From assembly GCF_011365745.1 (NCBI RefSeq), contig NZ_JAAOBY010000005.1:124001-188000 (forward strand): a DNA stretch of 64,000 bases, written 5' to 3'. The notes beneath the pieces are model-generated. The model was not told where the DNA came from and made no database searches. It was given only the letters and a program-made list of their open reading frames with translations. The number at the start of each line of letters is the position of its first letter. Position 1 is the stretch's first letter. The stretch comes from Flavobacterium turcicum. Lineage in GTDB: Bacteria; Bacteroidota; Bacteroidia; Flavobacteriales; Flavobacteriaceae. Below, piece by piece: positions 9,054-18,069 of the stretch. The position numbers were made by a program, and so were the translations under genes.

Positions 9054-9725
9054 CTATTCGGAGGTTAAAGCTCTATTTATAAAATCGTTCAAAGGTTTTA
9101 AAAGAATTAATTTTTGAGCAACGGTTGTTACAAAGTCAGGTTTTGCAGCTGCTTGAAAATCTATTTTTTGTGAGGTTTCAAAACTTTTTAATTTTAAAAA
9201 TTCAATAGCTGGATGCTCTTTTTCGTAACCGCGAGGTGGATTTTTCAAGGTGTTTTTTTCGTCGCGATCAAAATCTCCAAATTCTTTTTTGAAGTTTTTT
9301 TCTTGCAATATAGCTTCAAGGTCGTCATAGAAAAAAGCGATTTCCTTGCGCATTTTTTTTAAATCTTCGGCTTCAGGACAATACAAGCCGCCAGCAATAA
9401 AACTTGCACCGTTTTCCAAGTGAATGTAATATCCGGAACGAGTGATACCTTTTCCTCCAGATGAAAGCCAAATGCCTAAATGCGATTTGTATGGTGTTTT
9501 ATCTTTTGAAAATCGGATGTCACGATTGATGCGGAATGTACAATTTTTAACTTCCAGCATTTCTAAGGTAGGATCCAAAGGTTTCATGACATCCAGCAAA
9601 GTGGCTACCATGTTTTGATAATCTTTTTTGAAAGCTTCGTATTGTTTTTTATGGTCTAAAAACCAATCTCTGTTGTTGTTTGCTTTTAAATCATCTAAAA
9701 AAGCAAGCGTATTTTTTGAAAGCAT
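9054..9725 (-). CDS. DUF2461 family protein
   Basis: A 223-aa protein of the DUF2461 family (function unknown). Recognised from 'FLDDLKANNNRDWFLDHKK' at residues 9-27, 'FRINRDIRFSKDKTPYKSH' and 'GYYIHLENGASFIAGGLY'. No signal peptide, so it is likely cytoplasmic. It sits between the rhodanese-thioredoxin lipoprotein gene (4 nt upstream) and a glycosyltransferase gene (6 nt downstream), so it is probably in the same operon, but the context does not reveal a role. Confidence 0.85.
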   Translation of the reverse strand: MLSKNTLAFLDDLKANNNRDWFLDHKKQYEAFKKDYQNMVATLLDVMKPLDPTLEMLEVKNCTFRINRDIRFSKDKTPYKSHLGIWLSSGGKGITRSGYYIHLENGASFIAGGLYCPEAEDLKKMRKEIAFFYDDLEAILQEKNFKKEFGDFDRDEKNTLKNPPRGYEKEHPAIEFLKLKSFETSQKIDFQAAAKPDFVTTVAQKLILLKPLNDFINRALTSE

Positions 9726-9729
9726 TGCC

Positions 9730-10422
9730 TTATTGTATTTGTTTTCTTAAATCTTCCTCACTCACAAAACCTGATTGTCTCCAAACTAAAGCTTGGTTGT
9801 CATAAAATAATAAGGTAGGTAATTCGCTAATTTTAAGTTCGGTCATAAGTGTTTTGTTTGCATCGGCATCAAGTCTTATGATTGTTGTGGCTCCTTTTTC
9901 TTTTTGCATAGCCGTAACATAGGGTGCCATTTTTTTGCATGGAGCGCACCACTCTGCGTAAAAATTGATTAATACTTTTTGGTTAGATTGCAAAAGTTGC
10001 TTGTATTGGTCTTGGGTCATCCCCATTATTTTACCAGAAGGTTTTGATAATCCTGCGGCATCCCATTTTAAAATACCTCCTTGAAGTTCGTATATGGTGG
10101 TAAATCCTAATTGCTCTAGTTTTTCAGCTGCGCTTTCGCTTCGGCCTCCGCTTTTGCAATACACAAAAACAGGTTTTGACTTGTCAAGTGTTGCTACTTT
10201 AGATGTAAAATCGGTTCCCATCCAGTTGATGTTTTTGGCATTGTCAAGATGGTCTGCAGCGAACTCAGAAGGTGTACGAACATCTATAAGCTGTGCATTT
10301 GGTGTTGCAGCTAATTTTTCTGAAAATTCTGCAGCGGCTACTTTTTTAGCGTTTTTAGAAGTTTGACCGGTGCAAGAAATAAATGTGAAAACTAGTAGTA
10401 AAAGGAATGACTTGTAATTCAT
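9730..10422 (-). CDS. Rhodanese-thioredoxin fusion lipoprotein
   Basis: A 230-aa two-domain redox protein. A lipoprotein signal ends in a lipobox at C17 (FTFISC), so it is probably anchored in the periplasm. Residues about 28-125 form a rhodanese domain with the active cysteine in 'YCKSGGRS' (C89). Residues about 137-230 form a thioredoxin domain with the redox pair WCAPC (158-162). The combination suggests thiol/disulfide or sulfane-sulfur chemistry in the periplasm, but the partner is unknown. Both active-site motifs are intact. It has a 74-nt gap to recF upstream. Confidence 0.88.
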   Translation of the reverse strand: MNYKSFLLLLVFTFISCTGQTSKNAKKVAAAEFSEKLAATPNAQLIDVRTPSEFAADHLDNAKNINWMGTDFTSKVATLDKSKPVFVYCKSGGRSESAAEKLEQLGFTTIYELQGGILKWDAAGLSKPSGKIMGMTQDQYKQLLQSNQKVLINFYAEWCAPCKKMAPYVTAMQKEKGATTIIRLDADANKTLMTELKISELPTLLFYDNQALVWRQSGFVSEEDLRKQIQ

Positions 10423-10497
10423 GGTTGCTATTTATTTAGGCTAAAATACGGAATTTCTAAATTATCTTATTGGTCTGTTAGGTTTAATTGTGAAGTA

Positions 10498-11577
10498 TTA
10501 TAAATTAAAAATAGAATACGATTGTAAGGTCGATTTCACAATTGCCTCCGTGCGTTCCGGATGTGTATCTGAAATAAATAATTGGCCAAATGTGTCGCTG
10601 TTGACCATTTCTATTATTTTTCCAACACGAGTTTCATCTAATTTATCAAAAATATCATCAAACAAGAGCAGTGGTTTTACGCCGCTTTGCTTTTTTAAAA
10701 ATTCAAATTGAGCCAGCTTTAAAGCAATTAAATATGATTTTTGCTGACCCTGTGACCCAAATTTTTTAATTGGATGCTCGTCAATACAAAATGACAAATC
10801 ATCTTTGTGAATACCAACAGAAGTGTATTGTAGCGCACGGTCTTTTCCAAGATTTTCAGCCAAAAGTTGCAGCAAATTTTTAGTTTCTAAATGGCTTTCG
10901 TATTTTAATTGAACGGTTTCTTGTGATCCTGTTATTGCTTGGTGGTGTTTGTTGAAAATAGGAACAAACTGGTCTATGAAAGCTTTTCTTTTTTCGAAAA
11001 TGGAACTGCCATACTGCTCCAGTTGCTCATTATATATTGACAAGGTATCTGCATCAAAAACATGATTCAAGGCAAAATATTTCAACAAAGCATTACGCTG
11101 ACTGATTACTTTTTGATAATGAATTAATTGTTGCAAGTACTGCGCATCCAATTGAGAGATTACACTATCCATAAACTTACGGCGGGTTTCACTGCCCTCA
11201 ACAATTAAATCTCGGTCTGCTGGAGAAATAATCACAAGCGGAATAAAACCGATATGATCCGAAAATTTGTCGTAAGCCTTGCCATTGCGTTTTAAAACTT
11301 TTTTTTGGCCTTTTTTTAAACTGCAAACAATTTGCTCGGTGCGATCGTTTTTCTCAAATTCGGCATCAATCACAAAAAAATCCTCACCATGCTTGATATT
11401 TTGTACCGCAAGCGGATTAAAATAACTCTTGCCATAGGCCAAATGGTAAATAGCATCTAATACATTGGTTTTGCCAATTCCGTTTTTACCCACAAAACAA
11501 TTGATTTTATGGTCGAAACTAAAACTGACTTCAGAGAAATTTTTATAATTGAATAAGGAAATCTTTTTTAAATACAT
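10498..11577 (-). CDS. recF: DNA replication/repair protein RecF
   Basis: An SMC-like ATPase that loads RecA at single-strand gaps with RecO and RecR. The Walker A GKNGIGKT (30-37) follows the typical opening '[14 protein letters not shown]'. The signature region '[19 protein letters not shown]' and Walker B '[16 protein letters not shown]' are present. The length of 359 aa is normal. The divergent gene upstream is the TPR membrane protein at 11814; recF is not next to dnaN or gyrB here, as is usual in Bacteroidota. Confidence 0.95.
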   Translation of the reverse strand: MYLKKISLFNYKNFSEVSFSFDHKINCFVGKNGIGKTNVLDAIYHLAYGKSYFNPLAVQNIKHGEDFFVIDAEFEKNDRTEQIVCSLKKGQKKVLKRNGKAYDKFSDHIGFIPLVIISPADRDLIVEGSETRRKFMDSVISQLDAQYLQQLIHYQKVISQRNALLKYFALNHVFDADTLSIYNEQLEQYGSSIFEKRKAFIDQFVPIFNKHHQAITGSQETVQLKYESHLETKNLLQLLAENLGKDRALQYTSVGIHKDDLSFCIDEHPIKKFGSQGQQKSYLIALKLAQFEFLKKQSGVKPLLLFDDIFDKLDETRVGKIIEMVNSDTFGQLFISDTHPERTEAIVKSTLQSYSIFNL

Positions 11578-11758
11578 GAGTGGTGCTTGTGCTGGTATTG
11601 TTTGCTTTCAAGAGTATTTTTGTGGCTTTGAAAACGGGTGCAAATTATCGAAAATTATCGATATAACTTTCTTTTTATTGGTGTTTGAAGCGGAAATAAT
11701 GCAAGGTTTTGAGGCTGTTTCAGTACATTCTAAAATTTTTTAATATAAAACCTATTTT

Positions 11759-11791
11759 TTTGTGTGGGTTTGAATAAAAATTTTATTTTTG
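11759..11791 (+). promoter_or_regulatory. Bacteroidota-type promoter of the TPR membrane protein
   Basis: TTTG at 11759-11762, a 21-nt spacer and TATTTTTG at 11784-11791 match the TTTG/TAnnTTTG consensus. The transcription start would be near 11798, about 16 nt before the ATG at 11814. Confidence 0.65.
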
Positions 11792-11813
11792 CCACTCACT
11801 AAATTAAATTGAA

Positions 11814-12590
11814 ATGGCAACTTACAATAAGAGAGGATATAAAGTACCAAAAGAAAAAGAAGTTAAGGAAGAAGCAGTAGAAGCAGTGGTTATTGATGAT
11901 AAAGACAGTACAACTGCCGAAGTATTTTCTAAATTAGATGAGACTGCATCCAAAACAGAAGATTTTGTTGCTAAAAATCAGAAAGTTATTCTAGGATTTG
12001 TTGCTGCCGCAGCTATCGTAACTATTGGTTACTTGGCTTACCAACGATTTATTGCTGCTCCGAAAGAGGATGAAGCTGCTAACGAAATGTTTGTTGCACA
12101 ACAAAACTTTCAAAAAGCTACCGATGGTGTAGCGAGCGACTCATTATACAAATTAGCTTTAAACGGATCTGAAGGAAAATTTGGATTTGTAAAATTAGCG
12201 GATGAGTATTCTGGTACAGCTGCCGGAAATTTAGCGAACTACTACGCAGGTATCGCTTACTTGAACACTGGAAAGTACACAGAAGCTATTGATTATTTAA
12301 ACAAATTTTCATCAGAAGATATTGTGCTTTCAGCTTTGGCTAAAGGAGCAATTGGAGATGCTTATTCACAAAAAAATCAACAAAAAGAGGCTTTAGAGTA
12401 TTATATCAAAGCAGCTGAAATGAATAAAAACGACTTTACTACACCACGCTTTTTGCTAAAAGCGGGTAAAGTAGCATTGGCTCTTGGTAACAAAGCGGAT
12501 GCCTTGAAGTATTTTACAGATATTAAAGAAAACTACGAAGCAACTCCAGAGGCAGCATCTGTTGATGTATTGATCGGATTGTCTCAGTAA
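11814..12590 (+). CDS. Membrane-anchored tetratricopeptide protein (YfgM-like layout)
   Basis: A 258-aa protein with a charged cytoplasmic N-terminus (1-56), a single membrane helix (about 57-79), and a C-terminal tail with TPR-type repeats such as 'NYYAGIAYLNTGKYTEAIDYL' and 'GDAYSQKNQQKEALEYYIKA'. The layout matches YfgM/ancillary SecYEG translocon proteins of other bacteria, and a chaperone-like role at the outer face of the inner membrane is an inference. It lies upstream of ribH on the same strand with a 127-nt gap. A good promoter precedes it. Confidence 0.85.
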   Translation: MATYNKRGYKVPKEKEVKEEAVEAVVIDDKDSTTAEVFSKLDETASKTEDFVAKNQKVILGFVAAAAIVTIGYLAYQRFIAAPKEDEAANEMFVAQQNFQKATDGVASDSLYKLALNGSEGKFGFVKLADEYSGTAAGNLANYYAGIAYLNTGKYTEAIDYLNKFSSEDIVLSALAKGAIGDAYSQKNQQKEALEYYIKAAEMNKNDFTTPRFLLKAGKVALALGNKADALKYFTDIKENYEATPEAASVDVLIGLSQ

Positions 12591-12717
12591 GTTTTACTTA
12601 CATTACATAGCGAAGGTTAGTGGTTGCATTGGCTTTAAGATTTTCTTCTTAATCCTTGTAACTTCTAACCTTCTCTCGTATCTTTAACTTTTAAATCATA
12701 CAATAAAATTAACCTTT

Positions 12718-13290
12718 ATGGCTACTGAAAATAAAAATTTATCTGATTACGACAAAAGTGCAATTCCTGATGCAAGCAATTTTCGATTTGGAATTGTGGT
12801 TGCTGAATGGAACGAAGTAATTACCGAAGGCTTGTTCAATGGTGCATATCAAGCATTGATCGAAAATGAAGTTCCTCAATCCAATATTGTGCGTTGGAAT
12901 GTTCCCGGAAGTTTTGAACTTATTTATGGTTCTAAAAAAATGTTGCAAACTCAAAATGTTGATGCTGTTATCGCTATTGGTTGCGTCATTCAAGGTCAAA
13001 CAAAACACTTTGATTTTGTTTGTGAAGGCGTTACTCAAGGTATTAAAGATTTGAATATTCAAACTGATATTCCGGTTATATTTTGTGTTTTAACCGATAA
13101 TACCATGCAGCAGTCTCTTGATAGAAGTGGTGGTGTACATGGAAACAAAGGTACCGAAGCAGCTATTGCAGCGATTAAAATGGCCTACATTCGTCAGCAA
13201 GCTAGTTTACAACACCAATTCAATCATCAGCCAAAATTAGCCGCTGCCGCTTTGAAAATTGAAGATGGAACGCTAAAACTAGAAGAATAA
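12718..13290 (+). CDS. ribH: 6,7-dimethyl-8-ribityllumazine synthase
   Basis: Condenses 5-amino-6-ribitylaminouracil with dihydroxybutanone phosphate, the penultimate step of riboflavin synthesis. Motifs: 'VVAEWNEVITEGLFNGA', 'VPGSFELIYGSKKM', the active-site stretch 'GCVIQGQTKHFDFVC' with its catalytic His, and 'RSGGVHGNKGTEAAIAAI'. The length (190 aa) includes a 20- to 30-residue polar C-terminal extension beyond the usual core. No riboflavin (FMN) riboswitch is visible upstream. A terminator follows. Confidence 0.95.
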   Translation: MATENKNLSDYDKSAIPDASNFRFGIVVAEWNEVITEGLFNGAYQALIENEVPQSNIVRWNVPGSFELIYGSKKMLQTQNVDAVIAIGCVIQGQTKHFDFVCEGVTQGIKDLNIQTDIPVIFCVLTDNTMQQSLDRSGGVHGNKGTEAAIAAIKMAYIRQQASLQHQFNHQPKLAAAALKIEDGTLKLEE

Positions 13291-13313
13291 AATTATTTTA
13301 TAAGTTCCCAGAA

Positions 13314-13350
13314 GCCCATATTGTTGCAAAAACAGTATGGGTTTTTTGTT
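13314..13350 (+). terminator. Terminator after ribH
   Basis: The stem CCCATATTGTT/AACAGTATGGG (one G-U pair) with a short loop is followed by TTTTTTG. It separates ribH from mutL. Confidence 0.8.
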
Positions 13351-13452
13351 TTATTTAAGAGTGTAAAGTAGTCCTTTGCAGCTATAATTTCCTTAAATTT
13401 GTGCCTCTTGGTTTAAAAAAATAAACCACCAACTTTTAAATCTATTTTTTTA

Positions 13453-15294
13453 ATGTCGAGTATTATTCAATTGCTTCCTGATCATGTTGCTAACCAGATT
13501 GCTGCCGGTGAAGTTGTTCAAAGACCAGCATCAGTAGTGAAGGAATTGCTGGAAAATGCGGTTGATGCGAAAGCCACTGATATCAAATTAATTATTAAAG
13601 ATGCTGGTAAAGCGCTTGTGCAAGTTATTGATAACGGGCAAGGAATGAGTGTAACAGATGCGCGCTTGTGTTTTGAGCGTCATGCAACTTCAAAAATCCG
13701 TTTGGCCGAAGATTTGTTTTCGCTACATACAAAAGGATTTCGTGGTGAAGCGTTAGCTTCTATTGCAGCAATTGCACATGTAGAGCTGAAAACCAAACAA
13801 GATCAAGAGGAGTTAGGACATCATATTATAATTGAAGGAAGTAAGTTCGTTTCACAAGAAATGGCGGTGCTTCCAAAAGGGACGTCGTTTGCAATCAAAA
13901 ACTTATTTTTTAATATTCCGGCGCGCCGAAATTTCTTAAAATCGGATGTGGTCGAATTTCGTCATGTTGTCGATGAATTTCAGCGCGTAGCATTGGCACA
14001 CCCATCTATTTATTTTACTTTTTACCACAATGGTAGCGAAATGTTTAATTTGCCTCCAGCCAGTTTTAGGCAACGTATTGTAGGTATTTTTTCCGGAAAA
14101 ACCAACGAGAAATTAGTTCCTGTGCAGGAAGAAACAGATATTGTTACCATTCAAGGATTTGTGAGCAAGCCCGAATTTGCTAAAAAAAGCCGAGGAGAAC
14201 AATTTTTCTTCGTAAACGATCGCTACATCAAAAGCGGCTATTTGCATCATGCAGTTATGTCTGCTTACGACGGGATTTTAAAAGACGGTGCACAGCCAAG
14301 TTATTTTTTATACCTTCAAGTGCCGCCAAATACCATAGATATCAATATTCATCCTACCAAAACTGAAATCAAGTTTGATGATGAACATGCTTTGTATGCT
14401 ATTCTTCGTGCGGCTATCAAACACAGTTTGGGTCAGTTTAATGTTGCTCCAGTTTTAGATTTTGACAGAGATGCCAATTTAGATACACCTTATCATTACA
14501 AGGATTTGACAGGCGAAACACCAACCATTCAAGTGGATGGTAATTTTAATCCTTTTGCCGAACAAAAACCAAAAGCGTCTTTTTCTTCGTATAAAAAAAC
14601 AGAGCCTACTGCTAGTTGGGAAAGTTTGTATGTAGGTCTTAAGCAAGATACTTTTGAGGTAGGGCAGATGAATTTTGAAAATGAAGAGGTAACATCGTCA
14701 TTGTTTGGCGATGATGAGGTGGAGCAAGCCGTTCATAAAACGTATCAAATTCATAAAAAATACATTGTCTCGTCCATAAAATCTGGAATGGTGATTGTAG
14801 ATCAGCAGCGTGCGCACCAAAGAGTTTTATACGAGCAATTTTTGGTTAACATGACAGTAAATCAAGCGGCTAGTCAACAATTGCTTTTTCCTCTCAATTT
14901 ATTTTATTCGACAACTGAGATGGAGTTGATCAAAGAGTTGCAACAAGCATTGGTTCATACAGGTTTTGTATTTGATGACAATGCGAATGATCATATTGTT
15001 ATTTCGGGTATTCCCGTTAATGTTACTGAGAGTGAGGTTTCGATAGTTTTAGAGCAATTGTTAAGTGATTTACAAGACGGAATTCCAGATAGTAGTTTCA
15101 GTCAAAATGATACTATTGCCAAGTCAATGGCCAAAAGTTTAGCCGTTAAAACTGGTACACATCTCTCTGAAAAAGAGCAAGAAAATTTAGTAAACGGCTT
15201 GTTTGCTTGCAAGGAGCCTAATGTTTCCCCATTTCAAAAACCGACCTTTATCACCATGCGTGTAGAGGATCTTGATAAAAAATTTGCAGTATGA
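13453..15294 (+). CDS. mutL: DNA mismatch repair protein MutL
   Basis: A GHKL ATPase that links MutS mismatch recognition to downstream repair. The N-terminal ATPase motifs are intact: 'VVKELLENAVDAKAT', 'IDNGQGM', 'RHATSKI' and 'FRGEALASIAAI'. The C-terminal dimerisation domain lies at about 425-613. The motif positions that make endonuclease-type MutL proteins cut DNA look altered: 'DQQRAHQRVLYE' where DQHA-x2-E-x4-E is expected, and 'SPFQKPTFI' where CPHGRPT is expected. The length of 613 aa is normal. It overlaps the downstream rhomboid gene by 4 nt (ATGA). Confidence 0.95.
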   Translation: MSSIIQLLPDHVANQIAAGEVVQRPASVVKELLENAVDAKATDIKLIIKDAGKALVQVIDNGQGMSVTDARLCFERHATSKIRLAEDLFSLHTKGFRGEALASIAAIAHVELKTKQDQEELGHHIIIEGSKFVSQEMAVLPKGTSFAIKNLFFNIPARRNFLKSDVVEFRHVVDEFQRVALAHPSIYFTFYHNGSEMFNLPPASFRQRIVGIFSGKTNEKLVPVQEETDIVTIQGFVSKPEFAKKSRGEQFFFVNDRYIKSGYLHHAVMSAYDGILKDGAQPSYFLYLQVPPNTIDINIHPTKTEIKFDDEHALYAILRAAIKHSLGQFNVAPVLDFDRDANLDTPYHYKDLTGETPTIQVDGNFNPFAEQKPKASFSSYKKTEPTASWESLYVGLKQDTFEVGQMNFENEEVTSSLFGDDEVEQAVHKTYQIHKKYIVSSIKSGMVIVDQQRAHQRVLYEQFLVNMTVNQAASQQLLFPLNLFYSTTEMELIKELQQALVHTGFVFDDNANDHIVISGIPVNVTESEVSIVLEQLLSDLQDGIPDSSFSQNDTIAKSMAKSLAVKTGTHLSEKEQENLVNGLFACKEPNVSPFQKPTFITMRVEDLDKKFAV

Positions 15295-16040
15295 GAAATA
15301 TGACCGAGACCGTAAAGCAACTAATTATTATTAATTTTTTGTTTTTTGCAGGAACGTATCTACTTGGCGAGCCTGTGTATAAAATATTGTCTTTATATTT
15401 TCCTGAAAACACCCATTTTAAAGTGTGGCAACCACTGTCGCACATGTTTATGCATGGTGGTTTTATGCATATTTTTTTCAATATGTTTGCGCTGTATTCT
15501 TTTGGAACTACTCTTGAACAACGATGGGGCAGTAACAAGTTTTTGTTTTTTTATATTTCTTGTGGTTTAGGTGCTGCTTTGTTGCATACAGGAGTGAATT
15601 ATTATTTCTTCCAATCTGGAATTGATGCTTTGGCTTCGAATGGTTTTACAAAAGCAGAGGTGCTGCAATTGTTGCAGCAAGGGCAGGTTAATTCAAAATG
15701 GGAAGAGGCAATGTCTCCAACTGCTTTCTATAATTTTGTTTCGGCTTATAGTGGTACTGCTTTTGGTGCTTCAGGTGCTACTTATGGCGTGATGGTCGCT
15801 TTTGCTTTTATGTTTCCAAATGTAGAAATGTTGATGATGTTAGTGCCAATTCCTATCAAAGCCAAGTATTTCGTAACAGCCGTTTTACTTTTGGATTTGT
15901 ATTCAGGAATAGTCGGCAAATCAGTTTTGGGCGGTGGCAGTGGAATTGGGCATTTTGCGCACATAGGCGGAGCGCTTGTTGGTTTTTTTATGATGTGGTA
16001 CTGGAAAAAAAATCAATTCAATAAAAATCGTTGGAACTAA
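15291..16040 (+). CDS. Rhomboid intramembrane serine protease 1
   Basis: A 249-aa rhomboid with at least six membrane helices. The catalytic dyad is Ser161 in 'GASGATYG' and His224 in 'HFAHIGGALVG'. The conserved helix-2 motif H-x3-N appears as 'HGGFMHIFFNM' (H60, N64). There is a long loop with a polar insertion (about 107-145) between helices. The chosen start overlaps the mutL stop as ATGA, so it is probably translationally coupled; the next Met (15300) would also work. Substrates are unknown. It is followed 62 nt later by a second rhomboid gene. Confidence 0.9.
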   Translation: MRNMTETVKQLIIINFLFFAGTYLLGEPVYKILSLYFPENTHFKVWQPLSHMFMHGGFMHIFFNMFALYSFGTTLEQRWGSNKFLFFYISCGLGAALLHTGVNYYFFQSGIDALASNGFTKAEVLQLLQQGQVNSKWEEAMSPTAFYNFVSAYSGTAFGASGATYGVMVAFAFMFPNVEMLMMLVPIPIKAKYFVTAVLLLDLYSGIVGKSVLGGGSGIGHFAHIGGALVGFFMMWYWKKNQFNKNRWN

Positions 16041-16102
16041 CGCTTCATTTTGCCTGAAATTAATTATTTTTAAATGCCGATTTATTTAATAGCTGAAATC
16101 GT

Positions 16103-16972
16103 ATGGGGATTATTGATGATTTAAAATTACAATACAAAATGGGTGGCATCGTGATCCGACTCATTTTTTGGAACATCGCTTGTTTTGTTTTGCCTTGGCT
16201 TTTGTTTTCAATACTTTCTTTGGCTGGTGTACAAATTGATTATTTGCATTATGTAAGCTTGTCTTCAGATGCTTCTGATTTGCTTTGGAAGCCGTGGTCA
16301 TTACTCACGTATGCCTTCTTCCATAATGATTTCATGCACATTTTGTTCAATTTATTGGTACTTAACTTTTCAGGACGATTATTTTTAACCTATTTTACAG
16401 GCAAACAATTATTTGGTTTGTACGTTCTCAGTGCCATTTTTGCTGGTTTGGTGTACTGTTTGGTGTTTTATTTATTGGGTGTAAGCATGCCCATTATTGG
16501 CGCCTCAGCTGCTATCATGGCTATTTTAGTAGCAGTAACTACTTATAATCCTTTGATGGATTTACGATTATTAATCATTGGTAATGTAAAATTATGGCAT
16601 ATTACGGCTGTAATTTTAATTTTGGTCTTGATGCAATTCCGCTCTGCTAACATGGGAGGCCATTTGTCGCATTTAGGCGGAGCATTGTTTGGTTACATTT
16701 TTATGAAGTGTTTACAAAATGGTACTGATTTATCAAAAGGTGTTACTCAATTAATAAACTTTTTTGTAAACGGATTGAAGAGGAAACAAGGAACACCGTT
16801 CAAGGCAGTTCATAAAACGTATCAAAAACCTGTGGCAAACACAAGTTCTCGTATTGTTATTAAAGATGAATCTCAGCAACAAATTGATGCTATTTTAGAT
16901 AAAATTAGTCAATCAGGTTATGATAGTTTATCTAAAGAAGAAAAAGAATTTTTGTTCAAAGTAGGGAAGTAG
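16103..16972 (+). CDS. Rhomboid intramembrane serine protease 2
   Basis: A 289-aa rhomboid. The active-site Ser135 is in 'IIGASAAIMA' and the His190 in 'GGHLSHLGGALFG'. The H-x3-N motif is 'FMHILFNLLVLNFSGR' (H79, N83). Unlike its neighbour it has a soluble C-terminal tail of about 80 residues (from about 210) ending in 'QQIDAILDKISQSGYDSLSKEEKEFL', a helical segment found on Bacteroidota rhomboids. The tandem pair probably arose by duplication with divergence. Substrates are unknown. Confidence 0.9.
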   Translation: MGIIDDLKLQYKMGGIVIRLIFWNIACFVLPWLLFSILSLAGVQIDYLHYVSLSSDASDLLWKPWSLLTYAFFHNDFMHILFNLLVLNFSGRLFLTYFTGKQLFGLYVLSAIFAGLVYCLVFYLLGVSMPIIGASAAIMAILVAVTTYNPLMDLRLLIIGNVKLWHITAVILILVLMQFRSANMGGHLSHLGGALFGYIFMKCLQNGTDLSKGVTQLINFFVNGLKRKQGTPFKAVHKTYQKPVANTSSRIVIKDESQQQIDAILDKISQSGYDSLSKEEKEFLFKVGK

Positions 16973-17016
16973 TTCATTATTTTGCAAAGCGCAAATAATG
17001 GTTTAAATTAGTTGGC

Positions 17017-18063
17017 ATGAAAAATCTTTCTTGGTTTAATAAAGGAATGTTCTTGTTGAATATCCTGTTGACTCTAGTAACATTTATCGCTTATTTGTTG
17101 CCTTTTTTGGCACCAAAATCGTTTCCGATACTTTCGGTGCTCACGCTTTTTATGCCTGTTTTTTTTATTTTTAACGCCTTATTTTTTGTGTATTGGACGC
17201 TTCAATTTAAAAAACAATTGGTGGTTTCGGGTTTGGTTTTGTTAATCGGAATCACTTTTATCAATAAATTTTATAAGTTTTCGCATCCAAATTTTCCAGT
17301 TGAAGAAAAAGATTTTACGGTAATGAGTTACAATGTGCGTTTGCTGAACGTTTTCAAGTGGATTGATCGCGATGATGTGCCAGCAGATATTCTTGACTTC
17401 GTCAACGAAAAAAATCCAGATATTCTGTGTATTCAAGAATATTCTGCTAGTGCCGGAATCGATTTAAAAGTGTATCCGCATCGTTACATTCATACTTCGG
17501 GAGATCAAATCAAATCTGGTCAAGCTATTTTTTCTAAATTTCCTATTATTGATCGCGGCGATATCGTTTTTCCAAACTCAAGTAATAATGTGATCTATGC
17601 TGATATTAAGCGAGGAAAAGATATTATCAGAGTGTACAACATGCACTTGCAATCGATCAAAATTTCGCCTGACGTAAATGAAATTGATGAGAACATTGAT
17701 GCCATCAACCAGAGCAAATCGCAGAAACTGTTTTTTAGAATAAGCAAAGCGTTCAAACAACAACAGCAACAAGCTGCTTTATTTAGCGAGCACAAAGCGC
17801 AATGCACGTATCCTATCATCATTTGTGGTGATATGAACAATAGTGCATTTTCGTATGTGTATCGCAATATTAAAGGTAAAATGAAAGACAGCTTTGAAGA
17901 AGCAGGTTCAGGTTTCGGAGAAACGTATAAATTTAGATACTATCCGGCACGTATTGATTACATTTTTGCCGATGAAAAAATGAAGGTGAAAGACTTCGAG
18001 AGTTTTCCAAAGTTCATCAATTCGGATCATTTTCCAATTATGGCTCGTCTTTCCTACGAATAA
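17017..18063 (+). CDS. Membrane-anchored endonuclease/exonuclease/phosphatase-fold protein
   Basis: A 348-aa protein with three N-terminal membrane helices (about 10-84) followed by an EEP domain (about 100-348). EEP motifs seen: 'VMSYNVRLLNVFKW', 'DILCIQEYS' with the metal-binding Glu, 'IICGDMNN', and the C-terminal 'NSDHFPIMARL' with the Asp-His pair. Because the active domain follows membrane helices, it probably acts outside the cytoplasm on a phosphodiester such as a phospholipid or nucleic acid (inference). It ends 6 nt before the convergent wbqC stop codon. Confidence 0.88.
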   Translation: MKNLSWFNKGMFLLNILLTLVTFIAYLLPFLAPKSFPILSVLTLFMPVFFIFNALFFVYWTLQFKKQLVVSGLVLLIGITFINKFYKFSHPNFPVEEKDFTVMSYNVRLLNVFKWIDRDDVPADILDFVNEKNPDILCIQEYSASAGIDLKVYPHRYIHTSGDQIKSGQAIFSKFPIIDRGDIVFPNSSNNVIYADIKRGKDIIRVYNMHLQSIKISPDVNEIDENIDAINQSKSQKLFFRISKAFKQQQQQAALFSEHKAQCTYPIIICGDMNNSAFSYVYRNIKGKMKDSFEEAGSGFGETYKFRYYPARIDYIFADEKMKVKDFESFPKFINSDHFPIMARLSYE

Positions 18064-18069
18064 AATTTA

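Noticed and set aside
12591..12717. FMN riboswitch upstream of ribH
   Set aside because: The 127-nt gap shows none of the conserved FMN riboswitch segments and is T- and C-rich.
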